From contig CM056550.1 of assembly GCA_029721515.1 (NCBI GenBank), positions 22,828,619 through 22,892,618 of the forward strand: a stretch of DNA of 64,000 nucleotides, in the 5' to 3' direction. A program made the translations under genes and the position numbers. Origin of the DNA: Synanceia verrucosa (Eukaryota > Chordata > Actinopteri > Perciformes > Synanceiidae). The notes under the pieces were generated by a model. It saw only the letters and a program-made list of their open reading frames with translations. It did not search any database and had not been told where the DNA came from. This document shows positions 57,101 to 61,798 of the stretch, piece after piece. Numbering within the stretch: the first letter of the stretch is position 1; every line of letters starts with the position of its first letter.

Positions 57101-59810
57101 TGGAATACAAGTGACACTTAATTGCTGCGTGATAAGAAAGCTTTTTCAAAAGAGCCTGCTGTGCTGCAGGTGGATGGTGGAAGAGTGGAGTCCCTGCAGT
57201 AAGACCTGTGGAAAGCTCGGCTATCAGACCAGGGTGGTGCAGTGCATGCAGGCGCTCCACAACGGCACCAACAGGCCCGTCCACAGCAAACACTGCACCG
57301 AGGAGCGGCCGGAGACCAGGAAGGCCTGTAACCAGACCACATGCCCCGCCCAGTGGAGGACAGGGGCATGGTCTCAGGTGAGGACAGCCACAGGCACCAT
57401 TTTTTTTACAAATTGGACCTTATTTCTGAGATAAAATACTGTCATTTACTCACCCATTTCACTTTGGAGACATTTGGAGTATTTCCAACAATTTTGGATA
57501 TGACGATATCCATTTAACAGGAGTGAATGGGGCACTGAAATGCAGCCAGTAAATGACACAAACTTGACCATTTCTCAAATGACAGACGTTTAATAAGATG
57601 GGCTACACTATTACTATTCTCATTTGAGTCAGGAGTTGTCCGTAACTTGAGAAAATTCAATCAGTAAACAGACACTACTTCCTGTGTATCATCTTATACT
57701 GAAGACCCCTAGTGCCCACCTGTGTGGCCTAACTAAACCAAAGCATGTATGCATATGTGATGACATCACAAATAAGTATTTTAGTTCAGGCATATTAAAT
57801 GGCATATTGAATTTGTTACTTATTGCAAAACTAGTGCAAACATATTTAGTCAGTCAGTACCAGTTTAATGGATAAAGTGTAGCTTAGTGTTATCTAAATG
57901 ACTTACAAAATCATTGACAATGTGGATGAGGTCCTTGAATTTAATGGCGTCCTTATTTAGTATAGAGATTCTCCTTGAGTGTGACAACATGTCACATGGG
58001 AAAATAGATTGAAAATACCATTGTTACCTAGAAGCCTGCTTTATGTTGTTACATGAATCCTCTTTGCAGTTTCATCATCTCCCATTTTTAATTTACCTTG
58101 TGACATAATTAGCTCATTTTAAAAAATGTTTAATTCCAACCAATATTCTGAGCTGTACTCTTTTGAAAATCAGTAAGACAACAAAAAAATTAAAGTAGTA
58201 GAAAGTAGTACTTTATTTGCATGGCTCAAAACATGACATAAACATGAATTAAACAAAAGAAGTGTCAGAACTTTGAAGGCAAACGTGACTCATGATGATG
58301 CTTGTGGCATCACTGTCAGCGCTGTGAACACGTCACGGCAATGTTAACGCACCGACACAAAGGAACTGTTTTGGATGTATCTGTCAAGATTTAATTGGTA
58401 GATCGTGTTGTCAAGAGCTGTGGCAGTGTCACGCATCATTTCCTCCTTCTCAATTAAAGTGTTAATGAGTTGTGTGTCTGTGTATTTGGTGGTGTGGCAG
58501 TGTTCAGTGTCCTGTGGTGAAGGGATTCAGCAAAGGCAGGTGGTTTGCAAGGCCAGCGACAACACCATTGGAGAATGTGAGGGCGAGAAGCCAGAAACGG
58601 TCCTCATTTGCAAACTAAGTTCTTGTCCAGGTGAGATCCACGTGTCTGTCTTCAGAGACACTCTTTGAGAAACTGTCTCGAAGTCATTTTGTTTGTATTA
58701 TAGATGCAGGAACACTGACTAAAGAACTGTATCAAAAAGCTGTCGTATTCTTTTGAAGAACTCATGGGTGGTTAAATATCAATGCAATTCAATTGTGGGT
58801 GTTTATCCATAATTACCTTGGGATGCAAAAACATTATGTGATTGAGGTCACAGCACCCAATTTGTTTCCCTGCAGAGTGTTTTTTTGTTGAAAACACAAA
58901 GAAATCCAGGTCATGCCCTGCATATTTGCAAATAGCACCAAGCTTTATAATAGTAAAAAAAAGTAATAATCTGATTTCTTACAATAGGAAGAGGTTGTCA
59001 AGAACTTTTTGTGTAATGTTTTTGCCTAATTTTGTCCTCCTCCAGGACAGCCAGTGTCTCCTCTCACCGTTGACACAATGGAAAACTCCACAATAAAAGA
59101 TGATGCTGTACACCAAAGGGCTCCTGAAAACCCTGTCCACAAAATCTCCTCAAGTAAGTCAATATGTTATTTCTTTCATAATTTGAACATGAAAATCTAC
59201 AGTAGAAACATTTTTCTGTCAGCCCTCTCTTCTGTTATCACTAGATGAGCCATGTCTGGGGGATAAATCGATTTTCTGTCAGATGGAGGTTCTTGCACGA
59301 TATTGTTCTATCCCTGGATATAATAAGCTTTGCTGTGAGTCTTGCAACAAGAAAGAAAATCTCGCCACGCATGCGCCTGACGTCCAGAACACCCCAGTGG
59401 TCTCGGTCGAACCTGAGACTTCTGCAGCTTCTCACCCTGCATCATCCAAGGCTCCGCCACCCGCTACAACCCAGATCCCGCCACAAACCACTAAAGCTGT
59501 CGGCAGGCGGCTCCGCTCCACCGCCCCGGCGCTGACCACCGCTGCCACTGCTGAAGCCTCGCCATCCACAGGTGCTGCTCCAACCCAGGCTCCCACCAGC
59601 GGCTCCTTCCTCACAGCTGGTAAAGGAGCCTCAGACCCAGGGCCTCTTCTACCTCCAGGGCCTCCACGGCCCACAGCGGACTCCAGTGGAGGTGCCTCTA
59701 AAGAGCACAGTCCAAACAGCACTTTAGGCCCAGTTGCTTCCAGGTCAAGAAGGGACAATTTAGGATCTGAGAGGGACACGAGTCACAGAACCCTCTCAGC
59801 TCAAAAATGA
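24026..59810 (+). CDS. adamts14: A disintegrin and metalloproteinase with thrombospondin motifs 14 (ADAMTS14), complete, 22 coding exons
   Basis: Secreted zinc metalloprotease of the procollagen N-propeptidase group (ADAMTS2/3/14), which removes N-propeptides from fibrillar procollagens outside the cell. Exons: 24026-24104, 24507-24931, 33459-33615, 35651-35847, 40180-40263, 42316-42463, 44321-44426, 49410-49553, 50419-50551, 51436-51549, 51660-51808, 53351-53523, 53737-53870, 54454-54577, 54794-54874, 55961-56124, 56205-56370, 56885-57017, 57170-57377, 58501-58630, 59046-59153, 59245-59810. They total 3723 nt, 1240 codons plus TGA, with every junction in frame; human ADAMTS14 is about 1223 residues. 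Signal peptide about 1-23; prodomain to furin site RKRR 245-248; zinc motif HETGHVLGMEH 394-404; Met-turn Met421; first TSR about 549-604; Cys-rich and spacer to about 845; TSR2-4 about 848-1016; PLAC about 1054-1086; Ser/Thr/Pro-rich tail. It resembles ADAMTS14 more than ADAMTS2 or 3 in the segments I remember (IEVLL-VDDSVVRFHGKEHVQ, GEGIQQRQVVC, QMEVL-RYCSIPGY). Confidence 0.95.
24105..24506 (+). other. adamts14: adamts14 intron 1
   Basis: A 402-bp AT-rich intron bounded by gtgagt and a ccatcag acceptor. It contains an imperfect AAT-rich patch at about 24347-24392. No other element seen. Confidence 0.75.
24507..24931 (+). CDS. adamts14: adamts14 exon 2: prodomain
   Basis: Residues 27-168. 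Starts EKLSGKLNEYG and includes LFFNVTVFGKELHLRLRANR and VEWQEDF, ending AISNCDGL, all typical of the ADAMTS2/3/14 prodomain. FNVT is an N-glycosylation sequon. A four-fold GATGCT repeat (24623-24646) encodes alternating Asp-Ala at residues 66-73. The donor is gtaagt, phase 0. Confidence 0.96.
24623..24646 (+). repeat. adamts14: Coding hexanucleotide repeat (GATGCT)4 in the adamts14 prodomain
   Basis: Four perfect tandem GATGCT units encode Asp-Ala four times (residues 66-73). They lie in the variable linker between the N-terminal GKL segment and the conserved FNVTVFGKELHLRLR block. Unit size is a multiple of three, so copy-number change would keep the frame. Confidence 0.9.
28085..28345 (+). 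repeat. Low-complexity TAC/ACT-rich tract
   Basis: About 260 bases dominated on the plus strand by C, T and A, made of imperfect ctactac, ccactac and cttctac units. It produces spurious Thr- and Tyr-rich open frames. It is a decayed trinucleotide satellite, not a coding exon. Confidence 0.75.
29905..30045. repeat. Interspersed repeat fragment
   Basis: Contains aaaatttcatgtcaatcca followed by gttgttgagatatttcagtc and tggacca, a phrase I recognise from a very common fish repeat, probably the 3' region of an RTE-like retroelement. It ends shortly before the palindromic MITE. Confidence 0.5.
30119..30617. mobile_element. Palindromic TTAA-flanked MITE (piggyBac-like), copy 1
   Basis: The element at 30123-30613 (491 bp) is bracketed by TTAA at 30119-30122 and 30614-30617. 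Its ends are inverted copies: left AGGGGAAGTGCTGTTT, right AAACAGCACTTCCCCT. The similarity continues inward for roughly 100 bp, including acaaattggaccttattt at the left and its reverse complement at the right. No transposase frame. A TTAA duplication plus terminal inverted repeats is the signature of piggyBac-mobilised elements; the superfamily is inferred from that alone. Confidence 0.8.
32338..32359 (+). repeat. Poly-A run
   Basis: About 22 consecutive A followed by a short AT repeat. No retroelement body is identified on the 5' side, so it may be a simple repeat. Confidence 0.8.
32990..33090. repeat. Interspersed repeat fragment
   Basis: Carries tgtcttgctcaaggacac and gggggatcaaagctacaacc, then ccacccactgagtca. 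This order of phrases matches a short repeat seen frequently in fish genomes. The family is not named here. Confidence 0.5.
33459..33615 (+). CDS. adamts14: adamts14 exon 3: prodomain
   Basis: Residues 169 to 220 plus one base. Encodes AGLIRTDNGEFFIEPLEKG and VHVVYRRSAIKRETSQR, ending DLHNE. Human ADAMTS14 has AGLIRTDSTDFFIEPLERG at this point. Acceptor tttttccag, donor gtaggc, exiting in phase 1. Confidence 0.96.
33616..35650 (+). other. adamts14: adamts14 intron 3
   Basis: A 2.0 kb intron, AT-rich with a short poly-G patch near 34077-34083. No coding exon or identifiable mobile element seen. Confidence 0.75.
35651..35847 (+). CDS. adamts14: adamts14 exon 4: end of prodomain, furin site, start of catalytic domain
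   Basis: Residues 221-286. ADFGIADLPSALDLVEHKL leads to SESERKRRHAKK. RKRR (residues 245-248; bases 35722-35733) is the proprotein-convertase site, so the mature enzyme should begin at His249. Then come YNIEVLLAVDDSVVRFHGKE and the start of the metalloprotease fold. Donor gtaagt, phase 0. Confidence 0.97.
35848..40179 (+). other. adamts14: adamts14 intron 4
   Basis: A 4.3 kb intron. It contains an internally deleted Tc1-like element (about 37632-38095); nothing else could be identified. Open frames near 36.5-37.0 kb on the minus strand lack recognisable domains and splice context. Confidence 0.75.
37632..38095 (-). mobile_element. Internally deleted Tc1/mariner-like transposon
   Basis: The ends read atacactgatcaagcata on the left and, inverted, tatactgatcaggcataac on the right: near-matching terminal inverted repeats ending in TA. 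The interior, read on the minus strand, includes tccaaggaaggaccagtggt and gatggctagacgactgggtc. These belong to a Tc1-like transposase family I recognise from fish genomes (N-terminal helix-turn-helix region). The element is about 460 bp against the roughly 1.3-1.6 kb expected, so most of the transposase is missing and it cannot be autonomous. Confidence 0.8.
40180..40263 (+). CDS. adamts14: adamts14 exon 5: catalytic domain
   Basis: Residues 287-314, phase 0 at both ends, 28 codons: VDEIYHDESLGTNINVVLVR then MIMVGYRQ. Human has VDEIYHDESLGVHINIALVR. Acceptor ttcgttcag, donor gtgagc. Confidence 0.97.
40264..42315 (+). other. adamts14: adamts14 intron 5
   Basis: A 2.1 kb intron containing a hAT-type MITE remnant (about 41475-41780). 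A short poly-A/CA stretch near 41259-41279 is the only other notable feature. Confidence 0.75.
41475..41780. mobile_element. hAT-type MITE remnant
   Basis: Begins agagccgcaactaaggat and ends near gaccactaatcgattaaccg, matching in degraded form the inverted ends (gcaactaacgatta type) of a very abundant fish MITE. The interior phrases tttcccaaagcccacaaaga and ctgtcatagaggagtaaa also fit that family. The right terminus is eroded and the target duplication cannot be defined. Confidence 0.65.
42316..42463 (+). CDS. adamts14: adamts14 exon 6: catalytic domain
   Basis: Residues 315 to 363 plus one base: SISLIERANPSRSLEQVCRW and DHAEYHDHAIFLTRQDFGP. Closely matches human SLSLIERGNPSRSLEQVCRW. Acceptor tcttgcag, donor gtatgc, exiting in phase 1. 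Confidence 0.97.
42464..44320 (+). other. adamts14: adamts14 intron 6
   Basis: A 1.9 kb intron without recognisable repeats or exons. Several open frames of 60-120 codons on both strands have no domain match that I can name. Confidence 0.75.
44321..44426 (+). CDS. adamts14: adamts14 exon 7: catalytic domain, first part of zinc site
   Basis: Residues 364 to 398 plus two bases: GYAPVTGMCHPLRSCTLNHE, then DGFSSAFVVAHETGHV. The zinc motif starts at His394 with catalytic Glu395, and the intron interrupts the following Val codon. Donor gtgagt in the context catgtgtgagt. Confidence 0.97.
44855..45236 (+). mobile_element. tRNA-derived SINE with 13-bp target-site duplication
   Basis: The body at about 44868-45223 starts gggcggcacggtggtgtagt and has both internal Pol III promoter boxes: A box tggtgtagtgg and B box ggttcgaatcc. 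The non-tRNA part contains gtttgcatgttctccccgtg, gggataggctccagcccccc and a ggatggat tail, phrases I recognise from an abundant percomorph SINE. It is flanked by atattatagtcca at 44855-44867 and 45224-45236. The perfect duplication implies a fairly recent insertion. Orientation is the same as adamts14. Confidence 0.9.
46415..48490 (-). mobile_element. L2/CR1-clade LINE remnant, antisense to adamts14
   Basis: Read on the minus strand, about 48.5 to 48.0 kb encodes an endonuclease-like stretch (PREFNAVFMLAVYIHL, VVTGDFNQC, LLKYHQHVCFP). About 47.4 to 46.6 kb encodes reverse-transcriptase pieces (DPLQFAYCQNRFTDNAVNAA, CRENNLSSNPDKTKEIIIDL, KKAQQRLFFLRKLRKFG). The 3' tail is at the low-coordinate end (tcaagattcaagag at 46421). 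The frames shift and stop repeatedly and the central RT section is shortened, so the copy is dead. Clade assignment is by remembered family resemblance. Confidence 0.85.
49410..49553 (+). CDS. adamts14: adamts14 exon 8: zinc site completion and Met-turn
   Basis: Residues 399 to 446 plus two bases: LGMEHDGQGNRCADETSMGS, IMAPLVQAAFHRYHWSRCSK. It supplies the third zinc ligand His404 and the Met-turn Met421 (IMAP rather than the more usual VMAP). The donor is gtacga, weaker than consensus, but it is the only position that joins in frame to the next exon (CA|C, His). Confidence 0.95.
49554..50418 (+). other. adamts14: adamts14 intron 8
   Basis: An 865-bp AT-rich intron. No repeat or exon recognised. 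Confidence 0.75.
50419..50551 (+). CDS. adamts14: adamts14 exon 9: disintegrin-like region
   Basis: Residues 447-491: SYDCLLDDPFEHKWPQLPEL, then PGINYSMDEQCRFDFGVGYK, MCTA. Acceptor tcttcag, donor gtaagt, phase 0 exit. Confidence 0.96.
50552..51435 (+). other. adamts14: adamts14 intron 9
   Basis: An 884-bp intron; about its first 350 bases resemble the tail of a fish LINE (see 50585-50900). The rest shows nothing recognisable. Confidence 0.7.
50585..50900. repeat. LINE-tail-like repeat
   Basis: Begins agataagatagataag, then ctttattcatcccaaaggaa and attctttcacagcag. The 'tttatt-atccc-aaggaaatt' phrase is the 3' boundary of a common fish non-LTR element, here in antisense. Only the tail is present. 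Confidence 0.55.
51436..51549 (+). CDS. adamts14: adamts14 exon 10: disintegrin-like region
   Basis: Residues 492-529, phase 0 at both ends: FRTYDPCKQLWCSHPDNQYF, CKTKKGPPVDGTECAPGK. Nearly identical to the human FRTFEPCKQLWCSHPDNPYF segment. Donor gtggga. Confidence 0.97.
51660..51808 (+). CDS. adamts14: adamts14 exon 11: end of disintegrin-like region and first thrombospondin repeat
   Basis: Residues 530 to 578 plus two bases. WCFKGHCIW is followed by TSR1: GSWGSWSKLSSCSRTCGGGV, RSRSRQCNNP. WGSW fits the C-mannosylation pattern WxxW, and CSRTCGG fits the O-fucosylation consensus CSx(S/T)CGG. Donor gtgagt. Confidence 0.96.
51809..53350 (+). other. adamts14: adamts14 intron 11
   Basis: A 1.5 kb AT-rich intron with an oligo-A run at 51829-51841. 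No exon or element recognised. Confidence 0.75.
53351..53523 (+). CDS. adamts14: adamts14 exon 12: end of TSR1 and start of Cys-rich region
   Basis: Residues 579 to 636 plus one base: PAYGGRDCPGSAFDYQMCNT, then EECAGPYEDFRAQQC, RSNKYHKNIKHTWLPYEHPD. Matches human PAYGGRLCLGPMFEYQVCN and EECPGTYEDFRAQQC. Acceptor catttcatcag, donor gtaagt. Confidence 0.96.
53737..53870 (+). CDS. adamts14: adamts14 exon 13: Cys-rich region
   Basis: Residues 637-681: ARKCELSCKSKETGEVVFMN, QVMHDGTRCSYSDPFSVCAR, GECL. Close to human QKCELICQSADTGDVVFMNQ. Phase 0 exit at donor gtacgt. Confidence 0.96.
53871..54453 (+). other. adamts14: adamts14 intron 13
   Basis: A 583-bp intron. No repeat or exon recognised. Confidence 0.75.
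54454..54577 (+). CDS. adamts14: adamts14 exon 14: Cys-rich region into spacer
   Basis: Residues 682 to 722 plus one base: HVGCDKEVGSYKQEDKCGVC, EGDNSHCRTVKLTLTK. Human has VGCDKEVGSMKADDKCGVCG. Donor gtaaat, exit in phase 1. Confidence 0.96.
54794..54874 (+). CDS. adamts14: adamts14 exon 15: spacer
   Basis: Residues 723 to 749 plus one base, the shortest internal exon after exon 1 (81 nt): MLKMFDIPIGARHIVIEENE, TSPHII. Human has LKLVQIPAGARHIQIEALEK. Phase 1 exit at gtgagc. Confidence 0.93.
54875..55960 (+). other. adamts14: adamts14 intron 15
   Basis: A 1.1 kb intron. The first half (about 55060-55460) begins agtcagttcacccaaatcac and resembles a degraded fish MITE, but its ends could not be defined. 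The remainder shows no features apart from an AAAGAGAGAA-type purine patch read on the minus strand near 55680-55700. Confidence 0.6.
55961..56124 (+). CDS. adamts14: adamts14 exon 16: spacer
   Basis: Residues 750-804: VKNQVTGNFLLNAKSEDAET, FIENGLQWEYSLDDGKEMLK, TTGPLHEGIVVL. Human has VKNQVTGSFILNPKGKEATS. Phase 0 exit at gtgagt. Confidence 0.95.
56205..56370 (+). CDS. adamts14: adamts14 exon 17: end of spacer and start of second thrombospondin repeat
   Basis: Residues 805 to 859 plus one base: ISLTYKYIIHEDLLPLITNN, NVLLAELDTYEWALKSWSQC, SKPCGGG. WALKSW opens TSR2; its CSKPCGG has Pro where the O-fucose consensus expects Ser or Thr. Donor gtcagt is slightly off consensus but keeps the frame. 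Confidence 0.95.
56371..56884 (+). other. adamts14: adamts14 intron 17
   Basis: A 514-bp intron holding a short LINE-tail repeat (56464-56660) that shares tcaagattcaagag with the 3' end of the intron 7 LINE, and an AAT-rich simple patch at about 56605-56652. Confidence 0.7.
56464..56660 (-). repeat. Truncated LINE tail related to the intron 7 LINE
   Basis: Starts tcaagattcaagagatttat followed by ttgtcacataattgtaca; the intron 7 LINE terminates with tcaagattcaagagttttat followed by tgtcatatacacagtaca. The shared start and orientation suggest a 5'-truncated insertion of the same or a sister family. Confidence 0.6.
56885..57017 (+). CDS. adamts14: adamts14 exon 18: second thrombospondin repeat
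   Basis: Residues 860 to 903 plus two bases: IQYTKYGCRRKSDSRLVHRN, FCETSKKPKPIRKRCNVQEC. Human has IQFTKYGCRRRRDHHMVQRH. Exit at gtgagt; the split codon makes Thr with exon 19. Confidence 0.95.
57170..57377 (+). CDS. adamts14: adamts14 exon 19: third and start of fourth thrombospondin repeat
   Basis: Residues 904-973: WMVEEWSPCSKTCGKLGYQT, RVVQCMQALHNGTNRPVHSK, then QTTCPAQWRTGAWSQ opening TSR4. NGT and NQT are N-glycosylation sequons. Phase 0 exit at gtgagg. GC content is noticeably higher than in other exons. Confidence 0.96.
57378..58500 (+). other. adamts14: adamts14 intron 19
   Basis: A 1.1 kb intron whose first third is a truncated copy of the palindromic MITE (57400-57748), starting only about 22 bases after the donor. 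The rest is AT-rich with no recognisable feature. Confidence 0.75.
57400..57748 (+). mobile_element. Palindromic MITE, copy 2, truncated
   Basis: From tttttttacaaattggacct onward it matches copy 1 (30134 onward) with scattered substitutions. Shared phrases include gatatccatttaacaggagt, aagatgggctacactattac and tagtgcccacct. The outermost bases of the left inverted repeat and roughly the right 120 bp are missing, and no TTAA pair is visible. It is in the same orientation as copy 1. Confidence 0.85.
58501..58630 (+). CDS. adamts14: adamts14 exon 20: fourth thrombospondin repeat
   Basis: Residues 974 to 1016 plus one base: CSVSCGEGIQQRQVVCKASD, NTIGECEGEKPETVLICKLS, SCP. CGEGIQQRQVVC is identical to human ADAMTS14. 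Acceptor ggtgtggcag, donor gtgaga. Confidence 0.96.
58631..59045 (+). other. adamts14: adamts14 intron 20
   Basis: A 415-bp intron ending in a cctcctccag acceptor. Nothing else recognised. Confidence 0.75.
59046..59153 (+). CDS. adamts14: adamts14 exon 21: linker before PLAC domain
   Basis: Residues 1017 to 1052 plus one base: QPVSPLTVDTMENSTIKDDA and ENPVHKISS. It corresponds to the variable human linker ending PLHPINKISS, and HKISS anchors the assignment. NST is an N-glycosylation sequon. Confidence 0.88.
59245..59810 (+). CDS. adamts14: adamts14 exon 22: PLAC domain and Ser/Thr/Pro-rich tail
   Basis: Residues 1053-1240. EPCLGDKSIFCQMEVLARYC and SIPGYNKLCCESC form the six-cysteine PLAC domain. 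About 150 residues rich in Ala, Pro, Ser and Thr follow, ending SAQK and TGA (59808-59810). Human ADAMTS14 also ends in a Pro-rich tail, though the sequence is not conserved. The tail-coding DNA is GC-rich compared with the rest of the gene. Confidence 0.96.
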
Positions 59811-60365
59811 ACAGCATACCATGTTGTGAATGAGCTGCTCAGTGAGAAGGTCTCATACATCAGCTCACACTTTGCAACATCAGATGGAAGGTTTTTATTC
59901 TGTTTTTTTTTTTTGTTGTTTTTTTTTTTACAAAGATGTGTTGTTTTTCCTCCATGCCAGTGAACTTAGACCAGACCAGCGATGGTTACCTCATCAAAAC
60001 TCCAGAGTGATCTGTGCACAGCGTCGCTCTACTGTACCATCTGTGCTTCAAATATGAAACAGAAGAAAAAAAAAGTTGTCAGGTGCTGTAAACTAAAACG
60101 ACTACAAGACGTGTTCAAAATGTGATGACTGCATTGCTACATTCATGTTTTTATCTGTGTACAGTTGTGTAATCCTGTTTTTTTTCAAGTGCATTAGAAC
60201 TACTATTGAACTTGTATTGTGAACATGTGAGGAGAGGTCAAAGGCCATGGTTTTGGAGGTGCACATGTCAGTTATGGAGACTAGAGTGTGTCAGAATTGT
60301 TATAGACATTCAATACATACATTTAGTTTTACTAAGTACAATAAAAATGTTAATGATGTATTGAA
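59811..60365 (+). other. adamts14: adamts14 3' UTR
   Basis: Non-coding stretch after the stop with T-rich runs (59905-59930) and a purine-rich patch near 60060-60075. A canonical AATAAA at 60340-60345 would give a 3' UTR of about 550 bases. No earlier canonical signal was noticed. Confidence 0.6.
60340..60345 (+). terminator. adamts14: polyadenylation signal AATAAA for adamts14
   Basis: Context agtacaataaaaatgttaat, about 530 bases after the stop. It is the first canonical hexamer found downstream of the adamts14 coding region. Confidence 0.55.
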
Positions 60366-60789
60366 TAATGCAAAGTAAACAGATTCATAATTTGAATTCC
60401 CTCTTTAAGAATTATTCAAAAATATATTTTTTTACAGGTTTGAGTTATACTACAGCTACAATCTGATGATTGTTCTTGTACAACATGAACAGCATTCAGA
60501 GAGAGCTATTACTAGAAATGCAAGAAAACTCCTAAAAATTAAATTATGTCCAACGCACAGATTGGCTGCACTTTGCAAAATATCACTATTGCACAATCAG
60601 TGCAGCTGTTTTAGTTAACTTTAAAATATAGTTTGGCAAATATGCTTATTCACCTTCTTGCTGAGTAACCTTTATCATTTGCAAATATAATCAATTGATA
60701 ATGGATTTTAAAATGTATCTAATTGATTATAATAAGACACCTGTTAAGTCTATAGTTACTCCAGTGGCACACTCCAGACTCCATCGACA

Positions 60790-60968
60790 TCACTCCTGGC
60801 AGGGAGCCTCATAGCTTCTCTGTCCCCGGTGCTCTTTTTTTGGGTGTTGTTTATTCCCAAATCCAACGTACTGGTGATTATCTTCACTGGTAAAAATCAT
60901 GACTGTCTGCAAGCCAACCCCACTGTAGCATGCCCTCAGTCTGCTTTTAAGGAAGTCAGTCATTTGCT
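60790..60968 (-). CDS. Candidate terminal exon of an unidentified minus-strand gene
   Basis: Reading the minus strand, a T-rich tract ending gttgtttttag precedes 60968. An open frame in phase 1 then runs to a TGA at the low-coordinate end: QMTDFLKSRLRACYSGVGLQ, TVMIFTSEDNHQYVGFGNKQ, then HPKKEHRGQRSYEAPCQE. The composition is protein-like and the acceptor is good, but I do not recognise the family and see no obvious upstream exon or polyadenylation signal nearby. It could be a real last exon, a relic, or a chance frame. Confidence 0.35.
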
Positions 60969-61390
60969 CTAAAAACAACAACAACAAAAGATTTAAGAAT
61001 AAAATACTCAATGTTATCTTTTTGTAATTGATATATTTTTCAGATAATAATGTATATAGTGTAAATTTTGAGTTATGAAAAGCAGTTAACAACAAGGAAT
61101 TGAACAAATGTTGCAATTCAAGTAATACAGGCGATGCTGTAAGTCTACAGACTGTGGTTGGTCATACTGTTACATCATTCCTGCATTGCAATTCATAACA
61201 TCATGTTTATTGTATAGTGTATATACTTACGTGAATGAAAGCTTTAAATGTTAATATTTATTGAATTTTTAAGTGGTATGGAGAACAAAGTAAAACATGT
61301 TTTAAAGAACTGAGATTCTCTTTTTCCTCCATTTGGCCTCCATTGTGTCAACAAATATTTTTTCACAGAAAAAGAGGCACATTCAAACAC

Positions 61391-61396
61391 TTTATT
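61391..61396 (-). terminator. polyadenylation signal for the StAR-like exon
   Basis: TTTATT on the plus strand is AATAAA on the minus strand, about 300 bases beyond the stop codon of the StAR-like exon. This is a plausible 3' end for that transcript. Confidence 0.4.
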
Positions 61397-61693
61397 GATG
61401 TTGTCCTTCAGTTAGTTGTGTGTCAAAAGACAAATGATGACTCCTAATAAGGAAATCTTGAGGTTTTGAATGGCTCACTGACATTAATTCCTATAAAGCA
61501 GCTGCCTTTGGCACTGGGCTGCTGACAGAGGCTGGTGTCTGCCAGCTCTGGAGCTGAACTCCAAGCAGCGTTCATGCTCTTGGAGCAAAAGGCAGCATTC
61601 TCCTGGGCAGACTGGCTCTTACCGAGCCTCCATCTCCATCTCCCAGTCTTCCCCTGTGAGTAACGACTGCTGCAGTCTGGCTGTCAGGCAGAC

Positions 61694-61798
61694 TCAGCCC
61701 AGGGTGGTGCCTGCTGTGAGACGTCTGCGGAGGTGTCTGGTGAAATCCAGCTGTGCTCGGGGCAAAGCTTGATTGACAATGGACTTTGGCAGCCAGCC
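61694..61798 (-). CDS. StAR-like (STARD1 family) terminal exon, rest of gene not found
   Basis: StAR moves cholesterol to the inner mitochondrial membrane for steroid synthesis. On the minus strand, a ttgttcacag acceptor is followed in phase 0 by GWLPKSIVNQALPRAQLDF, TRHLRRRLTAGTTLG and a TGA: 34 codons. Human StAR from memory ends GWLPKSIINQVLSQTQVDF, ANHLRKRLESHPASEARC, so the similarity is strong. A minus-strand AATAAA lies about 300 bases downstream. Upstream exons should lie at higher coordinates, but 61.8-62.6 kb shows none, and another gene starts on the plus strand at 62.95 kb. It may be the end of a fish StAR paralogue (star2-like) with a long intron, or a fragment left by rearrangement. 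Confidence 0.7.
   Translation of the reverse strand, partial: GWLPKSIVNQALPRAQLDFTRHLRRRLTAGTTLG

Noticed and set aside
59432..59779. 115-codon minus-strand open frame over the adamts14 tail
   Set aside because: Antisense reflection of the Pro/Ala-rich tail; composition is low-complexity Gly/Ala/Pro.
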